From NCBI GenBank assembly GCA_016789405.1, contig JAEUPQ010000019.1, positions 62,001 through 126,000 of the forward strand: 64,000 nt of DNA, given 5' to 3'. Below, piece by piece: positions 30,470-38,843 of the stretch. The notes beneath the pieces were generated by a model. That model did no database searches. It saw only the letters and a list, made by a program, of their open reading frames with translations, and was not told the origin of the DNA. The translations under genes and the position numbers were made by a program. Position 1 is the first letter of the stretch; every line of letters starts with the position of its first letter. Source of the stretch: Lysobacteraceae bacterium. GTDB lineage: Bacteria > Pseudomonadota > Gammaproteobacteria > Xanthomonadales > Xanthomonadaceae.

Positions 30470-30835
30470 TCAGCGTCGGGCCATCGCGACGAACTGCGCG
30501 GCCAGCGCGACCAGGACTCCGACCAGAAGAGGCAGCGCAGGAAGGCGCCAGAGGAGGAGACCCAGGGAAAACACGGTGAAGACCAGCACCCACTTGAGGA
30601 CCACGCCGCCGAACATTCGGGCCAGCGCGACCCCGGAAGGGACCACATCGCGTCGCAGCGACCAACCGGCCGACAGCGCCGCGCCAAGCGTGACCGCCCC
30701 GCCCCCCGCGAGTACGGCCAGCGCGCTTTCGACACCCAGCGCGAGGCAGACCAGCGAGGCTGCGCACACCGCGATCGCCTGGTAGGCGATCGCGCGTCGC
30801 GCCAGCCGGCGACCCGCAGCGACAGAATTCAGCAC
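30470..30835 (-). CDS. atpI: ATP synthase subunit I
   Basis: 121 aa. Four membrane helices (AIAVCAASLVCLALGVESALAVLAGG, VTLGAALSAGW, LKWVLVFTVFSLGLLLW, LLVGVLVALAAQFVAM) match the AtpI family, a non-essential assembly and possibly Mg-uptake factor encoded first in many atp operons. The start is uncertain: GTG 30835 (VLNSVAAGRRLARRAIAYQ) gives the usual size, while an earlier in-frame ATG would run into the promoter. Confidence 0.8.
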   Translation of the reverse strand: MLNSVAAGRRLARRAIAYQAIAVCAASLVCLALGVESALAVLAGGGAVTLGAALSAGWSLRRDVVPSGVALARMFGGVVLKWVLVFTVFSLGLLLWRLPALPLLVGVLVALAAQFVAMARR

Positions 30836-30928
30836 GCGCGGCACCCGGTGAAATGGCGAGAAGCGGCGAAGCGGCGATCCGGACTGGCAGTGTGACCAGC
30901 AGCGAAAAGCGCCCCGCGAAGCCGCAAA

Positions 30929-30958
30929 AGTATAGCAGTGGCGGCTTCCGAGGGGCAA
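30929..30958 (-). promoter_or_regulatory. Sigma-70 promoter of the atp operon
   Basis: Minus strand: TTGCCC (30958-30953), 18-bp spacer, TATACT (30934-30929). It predicts a start near 30922 and a leader of about 87 nt before atpI. Confidence 0.7.
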
Positions 30959-31097
30959 CCGCAGCAAGTCCCGGACGTCTACCGCCCGCAACCGCGGCCC
31001 GGCGATAGCCTTTCCCTATCGATTAGGTGCAAATATTTGATTTGAAAAGGAATCCTGACATGGAGAAGCTGTCCACGAATCGTCACTGGAGCAGATC

Positions 31098-31301
31098 ATG
31101 AGCAAGACCCTCAGCTTCGCCGGCCTGCACATGGGGGTGGCCTTCGGGGTCGGCTACGCAATGACCGGCAGCCCCTGGGTCGGGGGCGCGCTGGCGCTGG
31201 TCGAGCCGGCCTGCAACACCGTGGTGTTTCATTTCCACGAGAAGGTCTGGCGGCGCATCGAAGCCCGCAGGGCACGTCGCGCCAATCTGATCGGCGCCTG
31301 A
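31098..31301 (+). CDS. DUF2061 family small membrane protein
   Basis: 67 aa. The sequence fits the DUF2061 pattern: KTLSFAGLHMGVAFGVGYAMTGSPWVGGALALVEPACNTVVFHFHEKVWRRIE, with two short helices and the conserved HEKVW near the end. Function unknown; usually an inner-membrane protein. It is divergent from the atp operon and followed by a strong terminator, so it forms a single-gene unit. Confidence 0.85.
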   Translation: MSKTLSFAGLHMGVAFGVGYAMTGSPWVGGALALVEPACNTVVFHFHEKVWRRIEARRARRANLIGA

Positions 31302-31387
31302 ATCCAGCCGGATGCGACCCGGAACTCGCCACGCATCAGCGAGTCCCACTTCGCGCCTGCAATCATCTCCCTCGGTCGTACAGGCAG

Positions 31388-31420
31388 CGAAGCCCCGGCA
31401 TGTCCGGGGCTTCGTCTTTT
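31388..31420 (+). terminator. Rho-independent terminator after the DUF2061 gene
   Basis: Perfect 11-bp stem CGAAGCCCCGG / CCGGGGCTTCG with a 5-nt loop and TCTTTT tail. It also marks the end of the leftward racemase gene, whose stop is at 31429. Confidence 0.85.
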
Positions 31421-31428
31421 CGCAAGGA

Positions 31429-32121
31429 TCAGGCGTCGAGCGCCCAGTCCGCGGCGGCTTCCGCGTGGATGCGCGTGGTGTCGAACAGCGGCACGGTGGC
31501 ATCGCCCTCACCCACCAGCAGACCAATTTCGGTGCAGCCGAGGATCACGCCTTCGGCGCCCTGCGCGACGAGGTCGTCGATAATCGCGCGGTACGCGTCG
31601 CGCGAAGCGTCGAGGATGCGCCCGAGGCACAGCTCCTCGTAGATCACGCGGTGCACGACATCGCGCTGCGGCGCATCGGGCACGATCACGCCGATGCCAG
31701 CTGCTTCGATGCGCTGTCGGTAGAAATCCCGTTCCATCGTGAAGCGCGTGCCCAGCAGCGCGACGCGCGACAGCCCTGCGTCGCGGATGCGCGCAGCGGT
31801 GGCATCGGCGATGTGGAGCAGCGGCAGGTCGACGCCCGCCTCGATCGCCGGCGCGACCAGGTGCATGGTATTCGTGCAGATGACAAGCGCTTCCGCGCCC
31901 GCCGCATGCAAGGCCCGCGCGGCGTCCACGAGGATCGCGCCGGCCGCGTCCCAGTCGCCAGCGTGCTGCAGCGCCTCGATCTCGGCGAAGTCGACGCTGT
32001 GCAACACCAGCTTCGCCGAATGCAGGCCGCCGAGCCGCTGCCGTACCCGCTCGTTGACGATGCGGTAGTACGGCAGCGTGGATTCCCAGCTCATGCCGCC
32101 GAGCAGGCCGAGCGTGCGCAC
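31429..32121 (-). CDS. Aspartate/glutamate racemase family protein
   Basis: 230 aa. The two catalytic cysteines are in ALVICTNTMHLVAP and GVILGCTEIGLLV, and MRTLGLLGGMSWEST is the family N-terminus. The family interconverts L- and D-amino acids, most often aspartate; substrate specificity here is not determined. GTG 32121 is the start, three bases after the lpd stop, so it is the third gene of the aceF-lpd operon. D-amino-acid production next to pyruvate dehydrogenase genes is an odd pairing. Confidence 0.9.
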   Translation of the reverse strand: MRTLGLLGGMSWESTLPYYRIVNERVRQRLGGLHSAKLVLHSVDFAEIEALQHAGDWDAAGAILVDAARALHAAGAEALVICTNTMHLVAPAIEAGVDLPLLHIADATAARIRDAGLSRVALLGTRFTMERDFYRQRIEAAGIGVIVPDAPQRDVVHRVIYEELCLGRILDASRDAYRAIIDDLVAQGAEGVILGCTEIGLLVGEGDATVPLFDTTRIHAEAAADWALDA

Positions 32122-32124
32122 GGC

Positions 32125-33906
32125 TTATTTCTTCTTCGGGATATAGAGATCGGTGATCGTCCCGTCGAACACTTCCGCCGCCATGCCCACCGATTCGCTG
32201 AGCGTGGGATGCGGATGGATGGTGTGGCCGATGTCGGCGACCTCGCAGCCCATCTCGATGGCGAGCGTGGCTTCGGCGATCAGGTCGCCAGCATGCACGC
32301 CGACGATGCCCGCGCCGATGATGCGGTGCGTCGCTTCATCGAAGATCAGCTTGGTGAAGCCTTCGGTACGGCCGATGCCGATCGCGCGGCCGGAGGCGGC
32401 CCACGGGAACTTGCCGACGCCGACCTTGAGGCCCTTGGCCTTCGCTTCCGTTTCGGTGACGCCGACCCAGGCGATTTCCGGGTCGGTGTAGGCCACCGAC
32501 GGAATCACGCGTGCGACCCATTCCTTCTTCTCGCCGGCGGCGACTTCCGCCGCGAGCTTGCCTTCGTGCGTGGCTTTGTGCGCTAGCATCGGCTGGCCGA
32601 TGATGTCGCCGATAGCGAAGATGTGCGGCACGTTGGTGCGCATCTGCCGGTCGACCTCGATGAAGCCGCGCTCGGTGACCGCGACGCCGGCCTTGTCGGC
32701 ATCGATCTTCCTGCCGTTCGGCGCGCGGCCGACGGCGACCAGGACGCGGTCGTAGGTGTCCTTCGCGGGAATGCTGGCACCTTCGAAACTGCAGACGATG
32801 CCCTGCTTGTCCGCCCTGGCGTCGACGACCTTGGTCTTGAGGTGCACGGCGACGCCCTGCTTCTTCAGGCGGTCGGCGAGCGGCTTGATCAGGTCGGTAT
32901 CCGCGCCCGGCATCAGCTGGTCCATGAATTCGACCACGGTGACTTCGGCGCCGAGCGCGCGATAGACCGTCGCCATTTCCAGGCCGATGATGCCGCCGCC
33001 GACGACGAGCAGCGACTTCGGGATGTCCTTGAGTTCGAGCGCGTCGGTCGAATCCATCACGCGCGCGTCATCCCACGGAAACGCCGGCAGCTTCACCGGC
33101 TGCGAGCCGGCGGCGATGATGCATTGTTCGAAACGCACGAGCTGGGTGCCGGCATCGCCCGTCACTTCGATCTCGTTGGGCGACACGAACTTGCCGACGC
33201 CCTGCAGCGTGCGCACCTTGCGCTGCTTGGCCATGCCCGACAGGCCCTTGGTGAGCTGGCCGACGACTTTTTCCTTGTAGCCGCGCAGCGCGTCGAGCGC
33301 GATCTTCGGCGCGCCGAAGTCGATGCCGTAGTCCTTCGCGTGCGCTGCTTCGTCGATCACGTTCGCCGCGTGCAGCAGCGCCTTCGACGGAATGCAGCCG
33401 ACGTTGAGGCATACGCCGCCGAGCGAGGCGTAGCGTTCGACCAGCACGGTGTCGAGGCCGAGGTCGGCGCTGCGGAACGCGGCGGTGTAGCCGCCGGGAC
33501 CCGCGCCGAGCACCAGCATGCGGCATTCGACATCGGCCTTGCGGCCGCTGGATGCGGCGGCGGTCGGCGCGGGCACTGCAGGCGCCGCTGCCGCCGGCGC
33601 TGCAGCAGGCGCCGGATCGGCAGCCTTCGGCGCGGCGGGTGCCGCGGGTGCGGCAGCAGCACCGTCGGCGCTTTCGAGGATCGCGATCACGCTGCCCTCG
33701 GAGACCTGGTCGCCGAGCTTGACCTTGAGTTCCTTCACCACGCCTGCGGCGGACGAAGGCACCTCCATCGTCGCCTTGTCCGATTCCAGCGTGACCAGTC
33801 CTTGGTCCTTCGCCACGGTGTCGCCGGGCTTGACCAGGATCTCGATCACCGGGATGCCGTCGAAGTCGCCGATGTCCGGGACTTTCACTTCGATCGTGTT
33901 CGTCAT
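32125..33906 (-). CDS. lpd: Dihydrolipoyl dehydrogenase (E3) with N-terminal lipoyl domain
   Basis: 593 aa, about 120 longer than a plain E3 because residues 1-80 are a lipoyl domain with the lipoylated Lys44 in LESDKATMEV, joined by an Ala/Pro-rich linker (about 85-125). The flavoprotein part has the FAD site LGAGPGGYTAAFRSADLG, the redox disulfide GGVCLNVGCIPSK, the NAD site VVGGGIIGLEMATVYRALG and the catalytic His in GHTIHPHPTLSE. Such fusions occur in Neisseria and Xanthomonadaceae. ATG 33906 has GAGG seven bases upstream. It re-oxidises lipoamide of the pyruvate dehydrogenase complex. Confidence 0.96.
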   Translation of the reverse strand: MTNTIEVKVPDIGDFDGIPVIEILVKPGDTVAKDQGLVTLESDKATMEVPSSAAGVVKELKVKLGDQVSEGSVIAILESADGAAAAPAAPAAPKAADPAPAAAPAAAAPAVPAPTAAASSGRKADVECRMLVLGAGPGGYTAAFRSADLGLDTVLVERYASLGGVCLNVGCIPSKALLHAANVIDEAAHAKDYGIDFGAPKIALDALRGYKEKVVGQLTKGLSGMAKQRKVRTLQGVGKFVSPNEIEVTGDAGTQLVRFEQCIIAAGSQPVKLPAFPWDDARVMDSTDALELKDIPKSLLVVGGGIIGLEMATVYRALGAEVTVVEFMDQLMPGADTDLIKPLADRLKKQGVAVHLKTKVVDARADKQGIVCSFEGASIPAKDTYDRVLVAVGRAPNGRKIDADKAGVAVTERGFIEVDRQMRTNVPHIFAIGDIIGQPMLAHKATHEGKLAAEVAAGEKKEWVARVIPSVAYTDPEIAWVGVTETEAKAKGLKVGVGKFPWAASGRAIGIGRTEGFTKLIFDEATHRIIGAGIVGVHAGDLIAEATLAIEMGCEVADIGHTIHPHPTLSESVGMAAEVFDGTITDLYIPKKK

Positions 33907-33916
33907 CGTCGGCACC

Positions 33917-35272
33917 TCAGAGCAGCACGCGGCGCATGTCGGCCAGGACCTGCGCCAGGTATGCGGTGAAGCGCGCTGCGGCGGCGCCGTCGATCACGCG
34001 GTGGTCGTAGCTGAGCGACAGCGGCAGGATCAGGCGCGGCGCGAACTGCTTGCCGTCCCACACCGGCTTGATCGCCGACTTGGAGACACCGAGGATCGCG
34101 ACTTCCGGCGCGTTGACGATCGGCGTGAAGCTGGTGCCGCCGATGCCGCCGAGCGAGCTGATGGAGAAGCAGCCGCCGCTCATGTCGGCCGGGCCGAGCT
34201 TGCCGTCACGGGCCTTCTTCGCGAGCTCGCCGGTTTCCTGTGCGATTTCGATGACGCCCTTCCTGTCGACGTCGCGCACCACCGGCACGACGAGGCCGCC
34301 GGGAGTGTCGGCGGCGAAGCCGATGTGGAAGTACTTCTTGAGGACCTGGTTGCCGTCGGCGTCGAGCGACGAATTGAAATCCGGGAATTTCTTCAGCGCG
34401 GAGACCGACGCCTTCATCAGGAAGGCAAGCATGGTCAGCTTGATGCCGGCCTTCTCGTTCTCCTTGTTGAGCGCGACGCGCAGGTCTTCCAGGTCGGTGA
34501 TGTCGGCATCGTCGTGCTGGGTGACGTGCGGGATCATCGCCCAGTTGCGCGCGAGGTTGGCGCCGGAAATCTTCTTGATGCGCGACTGTTCGCGGACTTC
34601 GATCTCGCCGAACTTCGAGAAGTCGACCTTCGGCCACGGCAGCAGGTTCAAACCGGAACCACCACCGGCCGCAGGTGCGGCGGATGCACCACCACCCTGC
34701 ATCGCGGCCTTCACGAAGTTCTGCACGTCTTCCTTGCTGATCCGGCCGGCGCGGGCGGTGCCGGCGACGCGCGCCAGGTCGACGCCGAGTTCGCGTGCGA
34801 ACAGGCGGACAGCCGGGCTGGCATAGGGCACCTTGTCCGGCAGCACGGCCGAGGCGTCGAAGCGCACCGGCGGCAGGCCAGCGCCCATGGGGTTGGCGGC
34901 GACCGGGTTGGCGGCGACCGGGGCGGGCGCCGGCGCAGGCGGAGCGACGGGTGCCGGGGCTGCAGCCGCAGCCGGAGCGGGCTTGGGCGCTTCGACGGGA
35001 GCCGCAGGCGCGGGGGCCGAAGCCGCACCGTCGGTGGCTTCGATCAGCGCGACCAGAGCGCCTTCGGACAGGTTGTCACCCAGTTTGACCTTGATCTCGC
35101 GCACCACGCCGGCGAAGGGCGACGGTACTTCCATCGTGGCCTTGTCCGATTCCAGCGTCACCAGCCCCTGGTCCTTGGCGACCGTATCGCCGACGGCGAC
35201 CAGGATCTCGATCACCGGGATGCCTTCGAAATCACCGATGTCGGGGACGTGCGCTTCCTTCAATGCTGTCAT
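33917..35272 (-). CDS. aceF: Pyruvate dehydrogenase E2 (dihydrolipoamide acetyltransferase)
   Basis: 451 aa. One lipoyl domain with Lys44 (LESDKATMEV), a long Ala/Pro linker (about 85-135), an E3/E1-binding domain (YASPAVRLFARELGVDLARVAGTARAGRISKEDVQNF) and the acyltransferase core ending in SYDHRVIDGA, whose HxxxDG holds the catalytic residues. The lipoyl domain is nearly identical to that of the E3 downstream. Start ATG 35272 fits the domain. aceE (E1) is not adjacent; the next gene upstream on this strand is a DUF1801 gene, so E1 must be encoded elsewhere. Confidence 0.96.
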   Translation of the reverse strand: MTALKEAHVPDIGDFEGIPVIEILVAVGDTVAKDQGLVTLESDKATMEVPSPFAGVVREIKVKLGDNLSEGALVALIEATDGAASAPAPAAPVEAPKPAPAAAAAPAPVAPPAPAPAPVAANPVAANPMGAGLPPVRFDASAVLPDKVPYASPAVRLFARELGVDLARVAGTARAGRISKEDVQNFVKAAMQGGGASAAPAAGGGSGLNLLPWPKVDFSKFGEIEVREQSRIKKISGANLARNWAMIPHVTQHDDADITDLEDLRVALNKENEKAGIKLTMLAFLMKASVSALKKFPDFNSSLDADGNQVLKKYFHIGFAADTPGGLVVPVVRDVDRKGVIEIAQETGELAKKARDGKLGPADMSGGCFSISSLGGIGGTSFTPIVNAPEVAILGVSKSAIKPVWDGKQFAPRLILPLSLSYDHRVIDGAAAARFTAYLAQVLADMRRVLL

Positions 35273-35401
35273 GTCGGGGCCTTGTGCGATGGGGGCTGCA
35301 ATGGGGGATGTCACGAGGGGGCGCCGGCGCGATCGCGCACGACGTATACGGTCGTATTGTGGACGCGGACCGCCCGCCCGCCAACCAGACGGCGGCGTAT
35401 T

Positions 35402-35446
35402 GAGACATGCCGATCGAGACATGTCCGATCAAGACATGCCCGATCG
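35402..35446. repeat. Three imperfect 15-bp direct repeats upstream of aceF
   Basis: GAGACATGCCGATC, GAGACATGTCCGATC and AAGACATGCCCGATC in tandem, 130-175 bp upstream of the aceF start. They may be regulatory sites or a small tandem repeat. Confidence 0.55.
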
Positions 35447-35477
35447 TGCAGGGATTGGAAAGCCCGGCGCCGGGCGC

Positions 35478-35930
35478 TCAGTGCGCGGCGGCGCGCGCGG
35501 CCTCGTAGTGCGCGATGAAATGGTCGACGGAGGTGCTGGCGATGGCCGCGACCACCGGCGCCGCCAGCAGGTCGTCCAGGCGCTTGAAGCGCAGGCAGCA
35601 CTTGCCCATGTCCAGGCGACGCCCTGCGGCGGCATAGGCATCGCGGATGGCCCGCTCCTGGTCGGAGTCGGCGTAGGCCATGTTGAGGTAGATCGCGAAG
35701 TACTGCTTCTGCGCAGCGAAGGCCGCGTAGGCGAGCGGCTTCTTGTTGTAGGTCTTCGGGTAGCGCGCCAGCGGCACTTCGTAGGACGGCATGCCCCAGG
35801 TCATCGATTCCTCGTAGCCTGCCGGCAGGTGGTCGCGAATCAGCGTGCGGATGGCAGAGGCGGCAGCGCGACGTTCAGGCGGCAGTTCCAGCAGGTAGTC
35901 GTCGACGGTAGGGGCGGCGCTGGTGACCAT
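35478..35930 (-). CDS. DUF1801 domain protein
   Basis: 150 aa. The body VDDYLLELPPERRAAASAIRTLIRDHLPAGYEESMTWGMPSYEVP and PLAYAAFAAQKQYFAIYLN match the DUF1801 (YdhG-like) family, a cone-shaped fold whose function is not established. Conserved KCCLRFKRLDDL lies near the end. The start is ATG 35930, just after the VOC gene's stop (5 bp gap), suggesting an operon. Cytoplasmic, no signal. Confidence 0.88.
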   Translation of the reverse strand: MVTSAAPTVDDYLLELPPERRAAASAIRTLIRDHLPAGYEESMTWGMPSYEVPLARYPKTYNKKPLAYAAFAAQKQYFAIYLNMAYADSDQERAIRDAYAAAGRRLDMGKCCLRFKRLDDLLAAPVVAAIASTSVDHFIAHYEAARAAAH

Positions 35931-35934
35931 GGGC

Positions 35935-36735
35935 TCAGGATTCCTGGACGAAGCGGATGACGTAGAAGCCCGCGCCCGACGGATCGTCGATGCGTGCGAT
36001 GCGGCCGACGCCCGGCGCGTCGAAGGCCGGGAAGCACGGCTTGCCGCCAAGCTCGATGGCCTTGGCCACGGTGGCGTCGACATCGTCGACCTGCAGGTAG
36101 ATCGACCAGTGCGACGGCATCTCGCCCCATTCCGGCGTCATGCCCAGCAAGCCGCCGAGCATGCCGTCGGCATTGGCGAAGATGCGATAGCCGCCAGGCG
36201 GCGAGGCCGCATGGTCGCCCATCGTCCAGCCGAAGAGGCCGGCGTAGAAGGCTTCGGCGCGCGCGATGTCGCGGGTGGCCAATTCGACCCAGCACACGGC
36301 GTTCGTCTCGCGGATCGCACCGACGCCGGGATGCTCCCGAGGCTGGTCGAGCTGGAACACGGCGTTCTCGGGATCCGCGCAGACGGCCATGCGCAAGTGC
36401 GACATCACTTCGAAGGGCGGAGCGAGCACCTTGCCTCCGGCTGCAGCGACTGCGTCCGCCGTAGCGTCGGCATCCCCGGTCTTGAAGTAAACGCCCCAGT
36501 TCGGCGGCGTGCCCTGCTCGGCCTGTTCGGGCATCAGCGTGCAGGCCGCGGCGACATCGCGGCCACCGAGCTGGAAGATCGTGTAGTGCCCCGGTCCTTC
36601 CGCGCCCGGATCGCCCATGTCATGGCGCTGCACGGTCCAGCCGAACAGCGCTGCGTAGAAATGTTCGGCGCTCGCCTGGTCGGTGGTCGTCAACTCGAAC
36701 CACACCGGCGAACCTGCAGCGTGCATCGCGCCCAT
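35935..36735 (-). CDS. Two-domain VOC (glyoxalase/bleomycin-resistance-like) protein
   Basis: 266 aa with two repeats of the vicinal-oxygen-chelate fold: about residues 10-130 (VWFELTTTDQASAEHFYAALFGWTV) and 140-266 (CWVELATRDIARAEAFYAGLFGWTM). Similar proteins include bacterial lyases and small-molecule binding proteins; a function cannot be assigned. Metal ligands typical of glyoxalase I are not clearly conserved. The start ATG 36735 was chosen for its GGAG nine bases upstream; other ATGs lie at 36726 and 36750. Confidence 0.85.
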   Translation of the reverse strand: MGAMHAAGSPVWFELTTTDQASAEHFYAALFGWTVQRHDMGDPGAEGPGHYTIFQLGGRDVAAACTLMPEQAEQGTPPNWGVYFKTGDADATADAVAAAGGKVLAPPFEVMSHLRMAVCADPENAVFQLDQPREHPGVGAIRETNAVCWVELATRDIARAEAFYAGLFGWTMGDHAASPPGGYRIFANADGMLGGLLGMTPEWGEMPSHWSIYLQVDDVDATVAKAIELGGKPCFPAFDAPGVGRIARIDDPSGAGFYVIRFVQES

Positions 36736-36868
36736 GGTCGCGCGCTCCATCAACGGACGAGGCGTCGAAGGTACACCGCCTGCGCGCGGGCGTCATGGTG
36801 CAACGCAACGCGTCGACGCACGCCACGCCTGCGGCACCCTGTCTCGCGAAGTGCGCGCGCTGGAACGA

Positions 36869-36894
36869 CGAAGCCCGGCACATGCCGGGCTTCG
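36869..36894 (-). terminator. Hairpin after the exported paralogue at 36934
   Basis: 12-bp complementary arms CGAAGCCCGGCA / TGCCGGGCTTCG around a CA centre, 40 bp beyond the stop of the leftward gene. No T-tract on that strand. Likely terminator of the two-paralogue unit. Confidence 0.6.
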
Positions 36895-36933
36895 TGGTCT
36901 TCGATCATCCGCGCAGGTGGCGTCAGTCGTGCA

Positions 36934-37809
36934 TCAGCGCTCGTCGCCCATCACGCGCAAGCCGAACACCATCGACGCGAAGCCGACGTTCTGCGCCTGG
37001 CCGGAAACATTCAGGCGGATCGTGGTCGGTTTGTTGAAGAACGCCCTCGCCTGCGCGTCGGTGAGGCCGTAGCTGTCGACCAGCGCCTTCTTCGACACGA
37101 AGCCAGCCATGCACACCGCCGAGTCGCGGGTGCGCTCGGTGAAGTTCACGCCCGGGTCCAGCGGCTGCACGAAGCTTTCGCTCGCGGACATGCTGGTCAG
37201 CAACTGGCCGCCGAAGGGTGCGCCGGTGGTCGGATCGATCAGCGCGGGATCGTCGAGCACCGGGTTCTCGATCGTCAGCGTCGGCGAGTAACGAAGGCGG
37301 CCATAGGCGGGCGTCGCACCGAAGTTGGCGTAATTCACCGTGAGCAGCGGCGAGAACCAGTAGCACAGGATCGAGTGCGAGGACTTGGCAGGCAGCACGA
37401 TGCGCGCGGCATCGGGGAAATTGAAGCTGGTGAACGCCGGTGCCGGAGCCAGCACCTGGCACAGCTCGTCCGGGTTGGCCGGATCGGTCGGGCAGGTGTC
37501 GCTGAGGTTGATGAAGGCGCTGGCGAGACCGAGGTAGGTGACGCTGCGCTTGAACGAATCGACGTCGTAGACATCTTCCGGCGTCGGACCGGCGGCGCGC
37601 GCAGCCAGCTTCGGGGCAGCGGACGCATGGGCGGCGGCGATGCCGCGCTGCGCCTGGATGCGCTGCTGTTGTCGTGCACCGGACGGCAGGTCCGGGGAAA
37701 CGGCTTCGATGATGTCGTCTCGGGTCGGGCCGCCCTTCTGGGCGAAGACGGCGATGGAGGCGAACGCGGCAGCGGCGACGCCGAGGGACAGCAGGGTCTT
37801 GCGGGGCAT
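36934..37809 (-). CDS. Exported protein of unknown function, paralogue B
   Basis: 291 aa with a signal peptide (MPRKTLLSLGVAAAAFASIAVFAQ). A variable N-terminal linker (about 25-75) precedes a domain shared with paralogue A upstream: DVYDVDSFKRSVTYLGLASAFINL, SILCYWFSPLLTV, RLRYSPTLTIENPVLDDPALIDPTTGAPFGGQLL and a C-terminal IRLNVSGQ...FGLRVMGD. Aromatic and glycine-rich strands suggest a secreted beta-rich fold. No family recognised. Cysteines occur in DTCPTDP, DELCQV, ILCYWF and AVCMAGF and are shared with A, so disulfides are plausible. Confidence 0.8.
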   Translation of the reverse strand: MPRKTLLSLGVAAAAFASIAVFAQKGGPTRDDIIEAVSPDLPSGARQQQRIQAQRGIAAAHASAAPKLAARAAGPTPEDVYDVDSFKRSVTYLGLASAFINLSDTCPTDPANPDELCQVLAPAPAFTSFNFPDAARIVLPAKSSHSILCYWFSPLLTVNYANFGATPAYGRLRYSPTLTIENPVLDDPALIDPTTGAPFGGQLLTSMSASESFVQPLDPGVNFTERTRDSAVCMAGFVSKKALVDSYGLTDAQARAFFNKPTTIRLNVSGQAQNVGFASMVFGLRVMGDER

Positions 37810-37869
37810 GTCTGGTGCTCCGAAGGTGGACGGGTACCCGAGGCGAACGCGGGTCCCGACCGCCGCCGG

Positions 37870-37909
37870 CCACCGCTCGTCCGGACACCTGCGTCCGGGC
37901 GAGCGGTGG
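37870..37909 (-). terminator. Long intercistronic hairpin between paralogues A and B
   Basis: A 17-bp stem (CCACCGCTCG... with ...CGAGCGGTGG, one G-U pair) closed by a 6-nt loop, immediately past the stop of gene A. There is no T-run, so it may be a partial terminator or mRNA-stabilising element that sets A over B. Confidence 0.7.
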
Positions 37910-37917
37910 AACGCGGA

Positions 37918-38796
37918 TCAATCGCCCATCACGCGCAGGCCGAAGATCATCGAGGCGTTGCTGACGTGCTGGACGCTGCCGCTCACGTTCAGGCGCACGG
38001 TGGTCGGGCTGGCGAAGAAGTCGTCGGCCTGGGCCGGGGTCAGGCCGTAGTTGTTGATCAGTGCCTTGTGGCTGATGAAACCGGCGATGCAGACCGTGGA
38101 GTCGCGCGTGCGCTCGGTCAGCGTGACGCCCGGCTCCAGCGATTCCTGGAAGCTTTCCGACGAGGTCATGCTGGTCAGCAGCTGGCCGCCGAACGGCGCG
38201 CCGGTGGTCGGGTCGATCAACGACGGATCGGCCAGCACCGGGTTCTCGATCGTCAACGTCGGCGTGTAGCGGAAGCGGCCGATGACGCGGCTGGCGGTGG
38301 CGTTGCTGTAGGTGACCGTGAGCACCGGCGAGAACCAGTAGCAGAGGATCGAATTCGACGCGCCCTTGGGCAGCTTGATGCGCGCGGTGTCGGTGAAATT
38401 GAAGCCGGTGGTCGCGCCTGGCGTCACATTGAGTTCCTGGCAGAACTCGTCCGGCGTGGTCGGCTTCGGGCAGCCGGACATCACGTTGATGTAGGAACTG
38501 GTCAGGCCCAGCCATTTCACGTAACGGCCGAACGACTCGGTGTCGTACACCTCGTCTTCGGTCACGGGATAGATCGGATCGGCCAGGCGCGCCATCACCG
38601 GTGCGCGGCGCGCGACGGGCTTGCGCACCGTGCTGGCGCGCTGGCTCAGCAGGCGCTGCTTCGGCGTGGCAGTCAGGTCGGCGGATCGGCCGCGCACGAG
38701 TTCGTTGCCGCGCAGGTCGGCCTTCTGGGCGAAAGCCGCGATGGACACGGTGGCTGCTGCGGCGAGGCCGAGCGCGAGTGCATGCTTGCGTTGCAT
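37918..38796 (-). CDS. Exported protein of unknown function, paralogue A
   Basis: 292 aa. Signal peptide MQRKHALALGLAAAATVSIAAFAQ, then a basic N-terminal linker (about 25-75) and the same domain as B: VYDTESFGRYVKWLGLTSSYINV, SILCYWFSPVLTVTYSNATASRVIGRFRYTPTLTIENPVLADPSLIDPTTGAPFGG, DSTVCIAGFISHKALI, MIFGLRVMGD. It ends FGLRVMGD with the stop directly after. Start ATG 38796 has AGGAGC eight bases upstream. The leader carries a 27-bp palindrome. Secreted or periplasmic; function unknown. B is probably its later duplicate. Confidence 0.8.
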   Translation of the reverse strand: MQRKHALALGLAAAATVSIAAFAQKADLRGNELVRGRSADLTATPKQRLLSQRASTVRKPVARRAPVMARLADPIYPVTEDEVYDTESFGRYVKWLGLTSSYINVMSGCPKPTTPDEFCQELNVTPGATTGFNFTDTARIKLPKGASNSILCYWFSPVLTVTYSNATASRVIGRFRYTPTLTIENPVLADPSLIDPTTGAPFGGQLLTSMTSSESFQESLEPGVTLTERTRDSTVCIAGFISHKALINNYGLTPAQADDFFASPTTVRLNVSGSVQHVSNASMIFGLRVMGD

Positions 38797-38816
38797 CGGG
38801 AAGAGCTCCTTCGGTT

Positions 38817-38843
38817 GGATGTCAACGAGGCTCGTTGACATCC
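38817..38843 (-). promoter_or_regulatory. 27-bp palindrome in the leader of paralogue A
   Basis: Arms GGATGTCAACGAG (38817-38829) and CTCGTTGACATCC (38831-38843) around one central base, with no mismatch. It lies 20-46 bp upstream of the start codon. As DNA it looks like an operator for a dimeric regulator; as RNA it would fold into a tight hairpin in the 5' leader. Confidence 0.75.
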
